From assembly GCF_014196305.1 (NCBI RefSeq), contig NZ_JACIDJ010000007.1:1829-65828 (forward strand): a stretch of DNA of 64,000 nucleotides, written 5' to 3'. The DNA is from Roseococcus suduntuyensis. GTDB taxonomy: Bacteria > Pseudomonadota > Alphaproteobacteria > Acetobacterales > Acetobacteraceae. This document shows positions 25,147-33,678 of this stretch, one piece after another. The translations under genes were made by a program, and so were the position numbers. A model generated the notes under the pieces. The model searched no databases and was not told the DNA's origin. It saw only the letters and a list, made by a program, of their open reading frames with translations. Positions within the stretch are counted from its first letter, which is position 1. Each line of letters starts with the position of its first letter.

Positions 25147-26811
25147 CTTCTTCGCCTGCGCCCGCAGCTCCGCGATGGTGGCGCGGTTCGTCACCTGCTC
25201 CGGATTGGTGCGGATTTCGATGATGGCGGGCTTGCCGCTCGCCACCGCGCGCTCATAGGCCGGCACCAGTTCCTCGGTGCGTTCCACCACCTCGCCATGG
25301 CCGCCGAAGGCCTCGATGAAGCGGGCGAAGTCCGGGTTGGTCAGTTCCGTACCGGACACGCGCTCCGGATACACGCGCTCCTGGTACATGCGGATGGTGC
25401 CGTACATCCGGTTGTTGAAGACCAGGATGATGGGCGCCACGCCATGGTGGAAGGCGGTCGCGATCTCCTGCCCCGTCATCAGGAAGCCGCCATCGCCCAC
25501 GAAGCACACCACCTGGCGGCCGCGATGCACGACGGCCGCGCCGATGGCCGCCGGCACGCCATAGCCCATGGCGCCATTCGTCGGGCCGAGGAAATCCTGG
25601 CCTTCCTTCACATGCATGAAGCGCGTGGGCCAGGTGGCGAAGTTGCCGGCATCGGTGGTGAACACCGTGTCGGCCGGCAGCGCCTTCTCCAGCGCCTGCA
25701 AGGCCACGGCCAGGTTCAGCGGGCCGGCATAGTCCTGCGCCACGGCCTGCGCCTCGCGCGCCGCGCGCACTTCCTGGCGCCAGGCGGCCCAGCGCGGCTT
25801 GGCCACCTTCTGGCCGGCCAGCCCCAGCGCGAAGGCGTTCACATCCGAGGTGACGCCGAGTGCGACGCGATAGACGCGCCCGATCTCGCCCTGGTCCGGA
25901 TGCACATGCACGATGGGCGTCGCACCCGCCATGTCCAGCAGCGTGTAGCCCTGGCTGACCGGCTCACCGATGCGGGTGCCGATGGCGAGGATCAGGTCGG
26001 ACTTCTTCGCCGCGGCGACGAGGCCCGCATCCGCGCCCACGCCCAGATCGCCCGCGAAATGCGGGCTGGTGCCGTCGAAGAGGCCCTGGCGGCGGAAGGC
26101 GACGGCGACGGGCAGGTCATTGGCTTCAGCGAAGGCACGCAGGGCGGCGCGGCCTTCGGGGCTCCAGCGGCTGCCGCCCATGATGACCAACGGGCGCTCG
26201 GCCTTCTCCAGCATGGCCATCATCTCGGGGATGGCGGCCGGCGCCGGGTGGGCGGGCAGCACGCGCTGCGGGCCGAGGTCGGGCACCGCCACCATGTGCT
26301 TCTGCATCTCCTCGCTGATGGCGACCACCACGGGGCCTGGCCGGCCGCTGGTCGCCATGTCGAAGGCATGCGCCATGATCTCGGGGATGCGCCGCGCGTC
26401 ATCAATTTGCGTGACCCACTTGGCCAGCGGCTGGAACATCCGCCGGTAGTCCACCTCCTGGAAGGTCTCGCGGTCGGTTTCCTCGACGGGGATCTGCCCC
26501 ACCAGCAGCACCAGCGGCGTGCTGTCCTGCATGGCCACATGCACGCCGATGGCGGCGTGGCAGGCGCCGGGCCCGCGGGTGACGATGGCGACCCCGGGCT
26601 TGCCCGTCAGCTTGCCATGCGCCTCGGCCATGTGGACGGCGCCGGCCTCGAAGCGGCAGGTGATGAGTTCTACGCGGTTGCGCTGGGCGTAGAGCCCGTC
26701 CAGCAGGTCCAGGTAGCTTTCGCCGGGCACGGCGAAGACATGGGTCGCCCCCTGCGCCACCAAGGCATCGGCCAGCAACTGGCCGCCGCTGCGTTCCTGC
26801 ATTCCCGCCAT
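25144..26811 (-). CDS. Thiamine pyrophosphate-dependent enzyme, acetolactate-synthase-like
   Basis: The product is 555 residues. The N-terminal domain has FAVPGESYLDLLDGLY and the catalytic glutamate region CRFEAGAVHMAEAHGKLTGK. The C-terminal TPP-binding motif GDGGFLMTGQEIATAFHHG leading to NN is complete. The sequence resembles the broad acetolactate synthase/benzoylformate decarboxylase superfamily; without the small regulatory subunit ilvN nearby, biosynthetic acetohydroxyacid synthase is unlikely and the substrate is open. It ends inside the repeat array. Confidence 0.85.
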   Translation of the reverse strand: MAGMQERSGGQLLADALVAQGATHVFAVPGESYLDLLDGLYAQRNRVELITCRFEAGAVHMAEAHGKLTGKPGVAIVTRGPGACHAAIGVHVAMQDSTPLVLLVGQIPVEETDRETFQEVDYRRMFQPLAKWVTQIDDARRIPEIMAHAFDMATSGRPGPVVVAISEEMQKHMVAVPDLGPQRVLPAHPAPAAIPEMMAMLEKAERPLVIMGGSRWSPEGRAALRAFAEANDLPVAVAFRRQGLFDGTSPHFAGDLGVGADAGLVAAAKKSDLILAIGTRIGEPVSQGYTLLDMAGATPIVHVHPDQGEIGRVYRVALGVTSDVNAFALGLAGQKVAKPRWAAWRQEVRAAREAQAVAQDYAGPLNLAVALQALEKALPADTVFTTDAGNFATWPTRFMHVKEGQDFLGPTNGAMGYGVPAAIGAAVVHRGRQVVCFVGDGGFLMTGQEIATAFHHGVAPIILVFNNRMYGTIRMYQERVYPERVSGTELTNPDFARFIEAFGGHGEVVERTEELVPAYERAVASGKPAIIEIRTNPEQVTNRATIAELRAQAKK

Positions 26812-26867
26812 ATTCTCAGTCTCCCGTGCGTCTGGTGGCGGGAAACTAGATCAGCATGGCGGGCGCG

Positions 26868-28467
26868 TCACTCCGCAGGAGCGGCACTCAATAGCCCAGA
26901 ATCTTGCGAAGCGACTTGTGGATCATGTATCGCCCATCCGGAACCACTTCGTGGTGATCCCGGAAAGACCATCGCTGTCGGCGCCTCCTACTACCAGCAA
27001 TAACAACATAATCTTGACCAATAGCACCCGACCGAAAAAGGCGCTCAAGCAACTCCTGATAATCCGAAGGATCAATTAATCGGTTGAGCTTTGGCGTGCT
27101 CCTTTCAAATCCTAGATTTTCTATTCTTTGACGAAAAGAATTGGCATTGAAGAATTCCGTCCACCCCGAGAGGGCTGCTCGGATAATCTCAATTTGCTTG
27201 GGCGTATATGCAACAGCCAAGTCATCTTTAACTTCATTCCAAATATCAGCTGAAAATATTGTTTGACTTCGACTGAAGATATGTCCGCCAAACATTGTAT
27301 CATCGCTTCCCGCCCTACCAGACGCAGCCTTGAGTAGGGCCACCATATTACGAGGTCGAAACATAGATATATCTAAGAGGTATTTAGCTGCACTTTCTCC
27401 AAAAAGACTTTCAGGAAAATACCTACGCAAGACGTCTCCCGACTGTTCCCCTCGTTCGTAAACCTCGCTTAGCTGGATTTTTCTTTCAATTGCCGTTAGC
27501 AGCGGGTGATGTTCTTCATCAACAATTTCACCCCAAGATATAGTTTGACCACAAGCACGCACTAATTTGTTAATTTCATCACGACCTTTTTTAACTTCTT
27601 CAATTACTTCAGTACGCGCAGAGACATAAGCCAAAAAAGGTAACTGCGTCCGCCAGGACCAACGATTAAATTGATCGGCAACAACAATTAAATCACGGAT
27701 GAGAGCCAAATCCCTCGATAGCTGATCTTCATGTTCATTAAATAATTCTAACTCATCAAGAAAGACATAGTATCTAAAATTTGGCAAAAATCTGATTTGC
27801 TCTAGAATTCGTTCCGCGATTCCAAGTATTCTGTCAACACTCATCGGTTGTGTATTATCAACGGATTTTACTAACTCAAAAAATTCAGCAGACGCCTGCA
27901 CTTGAGCCCACGCAGCCCGAAGCGATAATTCAATTTTCTTGAGTCCAAAATCTCGGAACGACATTCGCGGTAGTGGATCAGCCACACCAAATAGACGTTT
28001 GAGAAATTCGATATGCTTGCCGTATCCGGGCGCGTCGACTTCCGAGAGTCTTATGATCAACTGCTTAAATATCAAATGCCTCCAAGAATCTCGAAAATCA
28101 TATTCTACTGCCAAATTCTTTTGATCTGTAATCGAAAAAATATGATTTGACTTGGTAAATCCAATGCGGGCCGCTTCATCAATTTCGCTTTTAAAAAGTA
28201 TTAAAGCGCTCTTCTCATAATTTTCGTCCAATTTTGATTTCATATATCCAAGAAAGGCTGTCTTTCCGCTCCCCTTTGTTCCGATGATAAGAAATTTTTC
28301 CCCGACCTGAAATTTTTCTATATCAACCCCCGGTGGTTGCACAAAGCTGTTCAGCAAAATTGTTCTGCCGCCGCGTTCATCCATGTATAGTTCATCTTTG
28401 GCATCAAGTTCTCCAACGTAAATTTTCTTAATTGGAATATTATTCATTATGAGCCTCCTCACTCCGC
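26868..28467. mobile_element. AT-rich ATPase insertion flanked by a 9-bp direct repeat
   Basis: TCACTCCGC occurs at 26868-26876 and again at 28459-28467, exactly bracketing the low-GC ATPase gene. The right copy is the final codons (GCG GAG TGA read on the minus strand) of the RND pump. The repeat looks like a target duplication or an integration microhomology. No transposase, integrase or long terminal inverted repeat is present. Confidence 0.5.
26888..28447 (-). CDS. P-loop ATPase, Sll1717-type, AT-rich accessory gene
   Basis: The product is about 519 residues. Walker A is GTKGSGKT at about residues 56-63, and a Walker B-like YYVFLDELEL lies near 226-235. The layout resembles the Sll1717 family of STAND/AAA-like P-loop proteins of unknown function. 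The C-terminal part (about 430-519) is basic and helix-rich, with RRRRQRW and a GYxI-type tail, possibly nucleic-acid binding. ATG at 28447 is preceded by GGAGG six bases upstream, located just after the RND pump stop, so it may ride on the pump transcript. The base composition is far below its neighbours (near 40% GC by eye), which signals recent transfer. A defence role is only inference. Confidence 0.8.
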   Translation of the reverse strand: MNNIPIKKIYVGELDAKDELYMDERGGRTILLNSFVQPPGVDIEKFQVGEKFLIIGTKGSGKTAFLGYMKSKLDENYEKSALILFKSEIDEAARIGFTKSNHIFSITDQKNLAVEYDFRDSWRHLIFKQLIIRLSEVDAPGYGKHIEFLKRLFGVADPLPRMSFRDFGLKKIELSLRAAWAQVQASAEFFELVKSVDNTQPMSVDRILGIAERILEQIRFLPNFRYYVFLDELELFNEHEDQLSRDLALIRDLIVVADQFNRWSWRTQLPFLAYVSARTEVIEEVKKGRDEINKLVRACGQTISWGEIVDEEHHPLLTAIERKIQLSEVYERGEQSGDVLRRYFPESLFGESAAKYLLDISMFRPRNMVALLKAASGRAGSDDTMFGGHIFSRSQTIFSADIWNEVKDDLAVAYTPKQIEIIRAALSGWTEFFNANSFRQRIENLGFERSTPKLNRLIDPSDYQELLERLFRSGAIGQDYVVIAGSRRRRQRWSFRDHHEVVPDGRYMIHKSLRKILGY

Positions 28468-31400
28468 GGGCGCCGGTGAAGCGCCCGGCTTCTTCGCATA
28501 TTTCGCCGCCTCGTCGCCCACCACGGGGGTGCGGCGCTCCATGTCCGACAGCGCGCGCTCGATATGGCCGAGCGGCTTGGTGAAGCGCGCCAGCATCACG
28601 TAGAGCGCCGGCACCGCGAAGAGCGTCACGATCGTGGAGAAGGTGACGCCGCCCACGATGACGATGCCCAGCGCCATGCGGCTTTCCGCCCCCGCCCCCG
28701 TCGCCATGGCCAGCGGCACGGCGCCGAAGACCGTGGCGATGGAGGTCATGAGGATGGGCCGCAGCCGCACCACGCTCGCTTCCAGCGCCGCGTCGAAGAT
28801 GGAGAGCCCCCGGTCGCGCAGCTGGTTCGCGAATTCCACCACCAGGATGCCGTTCTTCGCCATCAGCCCGATGAGCAAAATCATGCCGATCTGGCTGAAG
28901 ATGTTCAGCGTCTGTCCGGTGAAATGCAGCGCGAGCAGCCCGCCCGTCATGGCCAGCGGCGTGGAGAGCAGGATGATGAGGGGGTGGATGAAGCTCTCGA
29001 ACTGCGCCGCCAGCACCAGGTAGACCACCAGCAGCGCCATCAGGAAGGTGACGTAGAGCGCGCCCGTGCTGTCGCGGAACTCCAGCGACTGGCCGCGATA
29101 GGAAACCCGCACCTCGGAAGGAAGCACCTCGCGCGCGGTGGCATCCATGAAGTCCAGCGCCTCGCCCAGCGTGTAGCCGGGGGCGAGCGAGGCCGTGATG
29201 GTGATGGCCCGCACCCGGTCGGCGCGCGAGAGCGCCTGCGGCCGCGCGCGCTCACTCAGCGTCACCACATTGGACAGCGGGATCAGCCCGCCGGAGGAGC
29301 GGATGAAGATGTTCTGCAGGTCATAGGGCGTGTTGCGGTCGCCCTCGGTCGCCTGCAGCAGCACCTTATATTCCTGCCCGCCCTCGATATAGGTGCTGAC
29401 CTCGCGCGAGCCGAGCATGGTCTCGATGGTGCGCCCCACCGCCTGGATGGACACGCCGAGATCGGCCGCGCGGCGGCGGTCAATGTCCACGCGCAGCTCA
29501 GGCTTGGTTTCGCGGAAATTGCTGTCGAGGTTCAGCAGCCGCTCATTCTGCCGGGCGCGGGCCAGGAAGGTGTCGCGCCACTGGATCAGCGTCTCGTAGT
29601 CCGGCCCGCCGATGACGAACTGCACCGGCGGCTGGAAGCCCGACTGGCCGAGCGAGGGCGGCACCAGCGTGAAGCCGCGCACGCCCGGCATGGAGGCGAT
29701 CTGCGGGAAGAGTTCGCGCGCGATGGTCTGGGAATTGCGCGTCCGCTCATCCCAGGGGGCGAGGCGGATGAACATGTTGGCGACATTGCCCTGCGGCGGC
29801 GGCTGGAACCCGCCCAGCGTGGAGAAGACCGAGGCCGCCTCGCCCGAGGCGACATAGCGCGCCCCCATCCGCTCCGCGCGCTGGAGGTGTTCCAGCATGT
29901 AGTTGCCGGTCGCGCCCTCGGGTCCGGTCAGCGGCACGATGATGACGCCGCGGTCCTCGGTGGGGGTGAATTCCTTGGGCAGCGCCTGGAACAGCAGCAC
30001 CGCCAGGGCCGACAGCGCCAGCGCCACCGCCATGACGACGATGGGCATGTTCAGCGCGCCCCGCAGCAGCACGCGGAAGCCGTTGTTCATGCCGAGGAAG
30101 AGCGGTTCCGTCATGCGGATGAACAGCCCGCTGGACCCGTGCGGCTTCAGCAGCTTGCTGCACATCATGGGCGTCAGCGTGAGCGCCACCAGCCCCGAGA
30201 ACACCACCGACGCCGCCAGCGCCAGGCCGAATTCCGTGAACAGCCGCCCCACATTGCCCGACATGAAGGACAGCGGCACGAAGACCGCGATCAGCACGAG
30301 GGTGGTGGCGATGATGGCGAAGGCGATCTCGCGCGACCCACGAAGGGCGGCCAGCAGCGGTTCCTCCCCCTCCTCGATGCGGCGGTGGATGTTCTCCAGC
30401 ACCACGATCGCGTCATCCACGACGAGGCCGATGGCCAGAACCAGCCCCAGCAGCGTCAGGATGTTCACCGAGAAGCCCATGGCCGCCACCGCCGTGAAGG
30501 AGGCGATGATGGAGACCGGGATGGCCAGCGCGGGGATGAGCGTGGCGCGGAAGCTGCGCAGGAAGAAGAAGATGACGCCCACCACCAGGGCGAGGGCGAT
30601 CATCAGCGCGTGCTGGACCTCGTAGATGGACTGCGCGATGAAGCGGCTCTCGTCATAGCCATATTCGACATTCACGCCCTCGGGCAGGCTCTCGCGGATG
30701 CGCTCCACCTCCGCGCGGATGCCGTCCGCGACCGAGAGGGTGTTGGCCGTGCTCTGCCGCAGGATGCCGAGGCCGATGGCGTCGCGCCCGTTCAGCCGGT
30801 AGCCGCCGCGGGATTCCTCAGGCGCCACCTCGACGCGCGCCACATCGCCCAGCAGCACCTGCGCGCCGCCCACCGTGTTGCGCGCCACGACCAGGGCGCG
30901 GAACTGCTCGGGCGTGTTCATGCGCGTGTCGGTGCGGACCGTCAGCTCACGCTGGGTGGATTCGAGGCGCCCGCCCGGCAGCTCGACATTCTCGCGGCGG
31001 ATGGCGTCCTCGATGTCCTGCACGGTCAGCCCGCGCGCGGCCAGCGCCTGGCGGTCCAGCCAGATCCGCATGGAGAAGCGCCGCTCGCCCGCGATCAGGA
31101 CCTGCGCCACCCCGTCCACGATGGCCAGCCGGTCCACGAAGCGCTGCCGCGCCACATTGGTCAGCTCCATGCCCGACATGCGTTCGGAGGAGAGGGCGAC
31201 CCACATGATGGGCCGCGCATCGCCATCCTGCTTCTGCACGATGGGCACCTGGGCCTGGGTGGGCAGGCGGGCGGCGGCGCGGGCCACGCGGTCGCGCACG
31301 TCGTTCGCCGCGCTGTCCACGTTGCGGCTGAGGTTGAACTCGATGGTGACGACGCTGCGCTCGTCGCGCGAGAAGGAGGTGATGGTGCGGATGCCCTCGA

Positions 31401-31620
31401 TGCCCGCCACCGCGCCCTCGACCAGCTCCGTGATCTGGGTGTCCACCACCCCGGCCGAGGCGCCGGTATAGGTGGTGATGACCTGGATGATGGGCGGGTC
31501 GATGCGCGGCAATTCCCGCACCGGCAGCCGGGTGAGCGAGGCGAGGCCCAGCACCACCAGCATCAGGCTCACGACCGTGGCGAAGACCGGCCGCTTGATC
31601 GAGATGTCGGAGAGGATCAT
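28459..31620 (-). CDS. RND efflux permease (HAE1/AcrB-MexF type)
   Basis: The product is 1053 residues, the usual length. It is an inner-membrane trimeric drug/proton antiporter. The first helix begins SIKRPVFATVVSLMLVVLG, periplasmic porter domains follow, and the proton-relay aspartate pair is in LAIGLVVDDAIVVLENIHRR near residue 400. The late helices include AKNGILVVEFANQLRDRG. The ATG lies 26 bases after the adaptor gene stop. No outer-membrane channel is encoded in the window, so the pump would borrow a TolC-like protein. Confidence 0.95.
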   Translation of the reverse strand: MILSDISIKRPVFATVVSLMLVVLGLASLTRLPVRELPRIDPPIIQVITTYTGASAGVVDTQITELVEGAVAGIEGIRTITSFSRDERSVVTIEFNLSRNVDSAANDVRDRVARAAARLPTQAQVPIVQKQDGDARPIMWVALSSERMSGMELTNVARQRFVDRLAIVDGVAQVLIAGERRFSMRIWLDRQALAARGLTVQDIEDAIRRENVELPGGRLESTQRELTVRTDTRMNTPEQFRALVVARNTVGGAQVLLGDVARVEVAPEESRGGYRLNGRDAIGLGILRQSTANTLSVADGIRAEVERIRESLPEGVNVEYGYDESRFIAQSIYEVQHALMIALALVVGVIFFFLRSFRATLIPALAIPVSIIASFTAVAAMGFSVNILTLLGLVLAIGLVVDDAIVVLENIHRRIEEGEEPLLAALRGSREIAFAIIATTLVLIAVFVPLSFMSGNVGRLFTEFGLALAASVVFSGLVALTLTPMMCSKLLKPHGSSGLFIRMTEPLFLGMNNGFRVLLRGALNMPIVVMAVALALSALAVLLFQALPKEFTPTEDRGVIIVPLTGPEGATGNYMLEHLQRAERMGARYVASGEAASVFSTLGGFQPPPQGNVANMFIRLAPWDERTRNSQTIARELFPQIASMPGVRGFTLVPPSLGQSGFQPPVQFVIGGPDYETLIQWRDTFLARARQNERLLNLDSNFRETKPELRVDIDRRRAADLGVSIQAVGRTIETMLGSREVSTYIEGGQEYKVLLQATEGDRNTPYDLQNIFIRSSGGLIPLSNVVTLSERARPQALSRADRVRAITITASLAPGYTLGEALDFMDATAREVLPSEVRVSYRGQSLEFRDSTGALYVTFLMALLVVYLVLAAQFESFIHPLIILLSTPLAMTGGLLALHFTGQTLNIFSQIGMILLIGLMAKNGILVVEFANQLRDRGLSIFDAALEASVVRLRPILMTSIATVFGAVPLAMATGAGAESRMALGIVIVGGVTFSTIVTLFAVPALYVMLARFTKPLGHIERALSDMERRTPVVGDEAAKYAKKPGASPAPAE

Positions 31621-31645
31621 GGGGCGGGCCTTGCCTGAAGGGAGG

Positions 31646-32764
31646 TCAGCTCGTGGGGCGGGTCATGGTCTCGGTGACGCGCACGGGCATGTCGGGGCGC
31701 AGGCGCTGCAGGCCGCGCACCACCACCTGGTCATCGGGGCGAACCCCCTCGCGGATTTCCACCTCGCCCGCCAGCCGCAGGCCGAGCTGCACCTCGACGC
31801 GGCGCGCGCGGCCATCGCGGATGGCATAGACGAAGCTGCGCTCGCCCAGTGAATCCAGCGCCTCCTCCGGCACCAGCAGGGCGGTGGGGCGGGTTTCGAG
31901 CGTGAGCTGGACGTTCAGGAACAGCCCGGGCCGCAGCGCCTCGTCCGAATTGTCGAACTCGGAGATCACGCGCATGGTCCGCGTGGCGGTGTCGATGCGC
32001 GTGTCCATCACCGTCACCCGCCCCTCGAAGACGCGGCTGCCATGGGCGGCGCTGCGGGCGCTGACCAGGCTGCCGGGCCGGACGCGCGCCACATGCACCT
32101 CGGGGATGGAGAACTCCACGCGCACGCGGCTGATGTCGTCCAGGCTTGTGACGGGCGTGCCCGGCTGGATCAACGCGCCGGCGCTGACCTGGCGAAGGCC
32201 CACCCGCCCATCGAAGGGGGCGGTCAGGCGCAGCTCGTCAATCCGGGCCTGGATCTGGCGCAGCCGGCCATCGGCGGCGCGGGACAGGGTCTCCAGCTCA
32301 TCCACCCGGGCGCGGGCCACGGCCTGCCCGGCCGGCAGGGCGCGGGCGCGGGCAAGCTGGCTCTGCGCGTTGTCGAGGCTGGCGCGGGCCTGATACAGCT
32401 CGGCATAGAGGGCCTCGCTGTCCAGCTCCATCAGCACCTCGCCGGCGCGGACATGGGCACCTTCCTCGAAGCGGATGGCGGTGACCATGCCGGCCACCTT
32501 GGTGGTGATGGTCACGGCCTCGCGCGCGCGGACGGTGCCCACGCTTTCCATCCGCTCCACCACAGCGGCCTGCCGGACCGGCGCCGCCACGACCGCGACC
32601 TGCTGCGCGGCCGGCGCCCCACGCGGGCCTTCGGCCACCGTGGGGCGTTCGAGGCCCAGCAGGGAAAGCGGCGCGGGAACGCCCCAGGCATCCGCCTGGG
32701 TGTGCCAGAGATAGCCGGCGCCGCCGAGGACGGCGACGATGCCGAGTTGCAGCCAGGCGCGCAT
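31646..32764 (-). CDS. RND efflux periplasmic adaptor (membrane fusion protein)
   Basis: The product is 372 residues. An N-terminal hydrophobic anchor (LGIVAVLGGAGYLWH) leads to the barrel-sandwich part (VRAREAVTITTKVAGMVTAI, then AGEVLMELDSEALYAEL), a coiled coil near residues 110-170 (QARASLDNAQSQLARARALP), and the beta-barrel domains. It connects the pump 28459-31620 to an outer-membrane channel. It is first in the two-gene operon, with the promoter likely in 32765-32950, which also serves the divergent gene. Confidence 0.93.
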   Translation of the reverse strand: MRAWLQLGIVAVLGGAGYLWHTQADAWGVPAPLSLLGLERPTVAEGPRGAPAAQQVAVVAAPVRQAAVVERMESVGTVRAREAVTITTKVAGMVTAIRFEEGAHVRAGEVLMELDSEALYAELYQARASLDNAQSQLARARALPAGQAVARARVDELETLSRAADGRLRQIQARIDELRLTAPFDGRVGLRQVSAGALIQPGTPVTSLDDISRVRVEFSIPEVHVARVRPGSLVSARSAAHGSRVFEGRVTVMDTRIDTATRTMRVISEFDNSDEALRPGLFLNVQLTLETRPTALLVPEEALDSLGERSFVYAIRDGRARRVEVQLGLRLAGEVEIREGVRPDDQVVVRGLQRLRPDMPVRVTETMTRPTS

Positions 32765-32953
32765 GGAGCCTCAGTGTCTAACCGCTCATGAATGGACCGC
32801 CAGCCTAAGCTCGGCAAGGGCGAACCTTGGCGGTGGTTACGTTTCGTTACCAGCGATTGAGGCGCGATCGGCCCCGATTGCCCCGCGCGGGTGCATCCGT
32901 CGTGGACGGCCGCCCCTGCACGCGGCATATCCCGCGCTTGCTACATGGGGAGC

Positions 32954-33214
32954 ATGGTCGTGCGGGCAATCTTTGTGATGATCAAGTGTGAGATGGGCCA
33001 GGCCTACCGGGTGGCCCGGGAGATGGCCGACAGCATCGCCGAATTGTCCGAGATGCATTCCATTTCCGGCCAGTATGACCTGCTGGGGAAGTTCTACCTG
33101 GAGCCGGAGCAGGATATCGGCCTCTTCGTGGTGGAGCGGGTGCAGAGCGTGGCGGGCGTGAAGGACACCTACACGCTCCAGACCTTCAACGCCTTCTCGG
33201 CCGGCAAGGGGTAG
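32954..33214 (+). CDS. Stand-alone Lrp/AsnC ligand-binding (RAM) domain protein
   Basis: The product is about 86 residues: MVVRAIFVMIKCEMGQAYRV, SISGQYDLLGKFYLEP and VKDTYTLQTFNAF match the amino-acid-binding domain of Lrp/AsnC regulators without the DNA-binding part. Alternative start ATG at 32945 adds MGS. Such small proteins form beta-alpha-beta-beta-alpha-beta dimers and are thought to sense amino acids. It is divergent from the RND adaptor across about 190 bases. Confidence 0.8.
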   Translation: MVVRAIFVMIKCEMGQAYRVAREMADSIAELSEMHSISGQYDLLGKFYLEPEQDIGLFVVERVQSVAGVKDTYTLQTFNAFSAGKG

Positions 33215-33399
33215 GGCGGGCATCAACCCTTGGGCACCTTGCCGCGTTCCTCATCTTGTCATGGCGCGGAGATGCGGGACGCGGCCTTCAACGGAGGCGC
33301 CGCCCGCTCCTCGCCACCTTTGGCACGGCGGCGCCACATTCCCACCTTCAACCGGCCGCGCCCGCCTGCCACGATACTTGAGACAGAGGAGTGCGCCCG

Positions 33400-33672
33400 A
33401 TGCGAAAGATCATCACCGCCATGAGCCTGCTGGGGCTGCTCGGCGTCGCGGCCTGTACCGATGCCTATGGGCGTCCGGACCCCGCCGCCACCGCGCTGGT
33501 GGGCGCGGGGGTGGGTGCGGCGGCCGGCCTCGCCATCGGTGCCGCGTCGCAGCCGCGCTACTACGCGCCGCCGCCGCGGTATTACGCCCCGGCGCGGCCG
33601 GTCTATCGCGGCTATTACGGCCCGCCGCGGGGCTATTACCACCGCCCGCCGCCGCGGTATTATCGTTGGTAG
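33400..33672 (+). CDS. Small tyrosine/proline-rich lipoprotein
   Basis: The product is 90 residues. The signal peptide MRKIITAMSLLGLLGVAAC ends in a lipobox (LGVAAC), so it is probably a lipoprotein with Cys19 as the acylated residue. A glycine-zipper-like stretch (GAGVGAAAGLAIGAAS) follows, then a repetitive tail of YYAPPPRYY, YRGYYGPP and PPPRYYRW. AGAGGAG lies eight bases before the ATG. The function is unknown; glycine zippers often insert in the outer membrane. Confidence 0.75.
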   Translation: MRKIITAMSLLGLLGVAACTDAYGRPDPAATALVGAGVGAAAGLAIGAASQPRYYAPPPRYYAPARPVYRGYYGPPRGYYHRPPPRYYRW

Positions 33673-33678
33673 GTCGCC

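Noticed and set aside
25144-26811. Biosynthetic acetolactate synthase ilvB
   Set aside because: No ilvN or ilvC nearby and the superfamily is too broad to assign.
28564-31638. A 1024-codon plus-strand open frame
   Set aside because: It is the mirror of the RND permease; histidine- and arginine-rich translation without domains.
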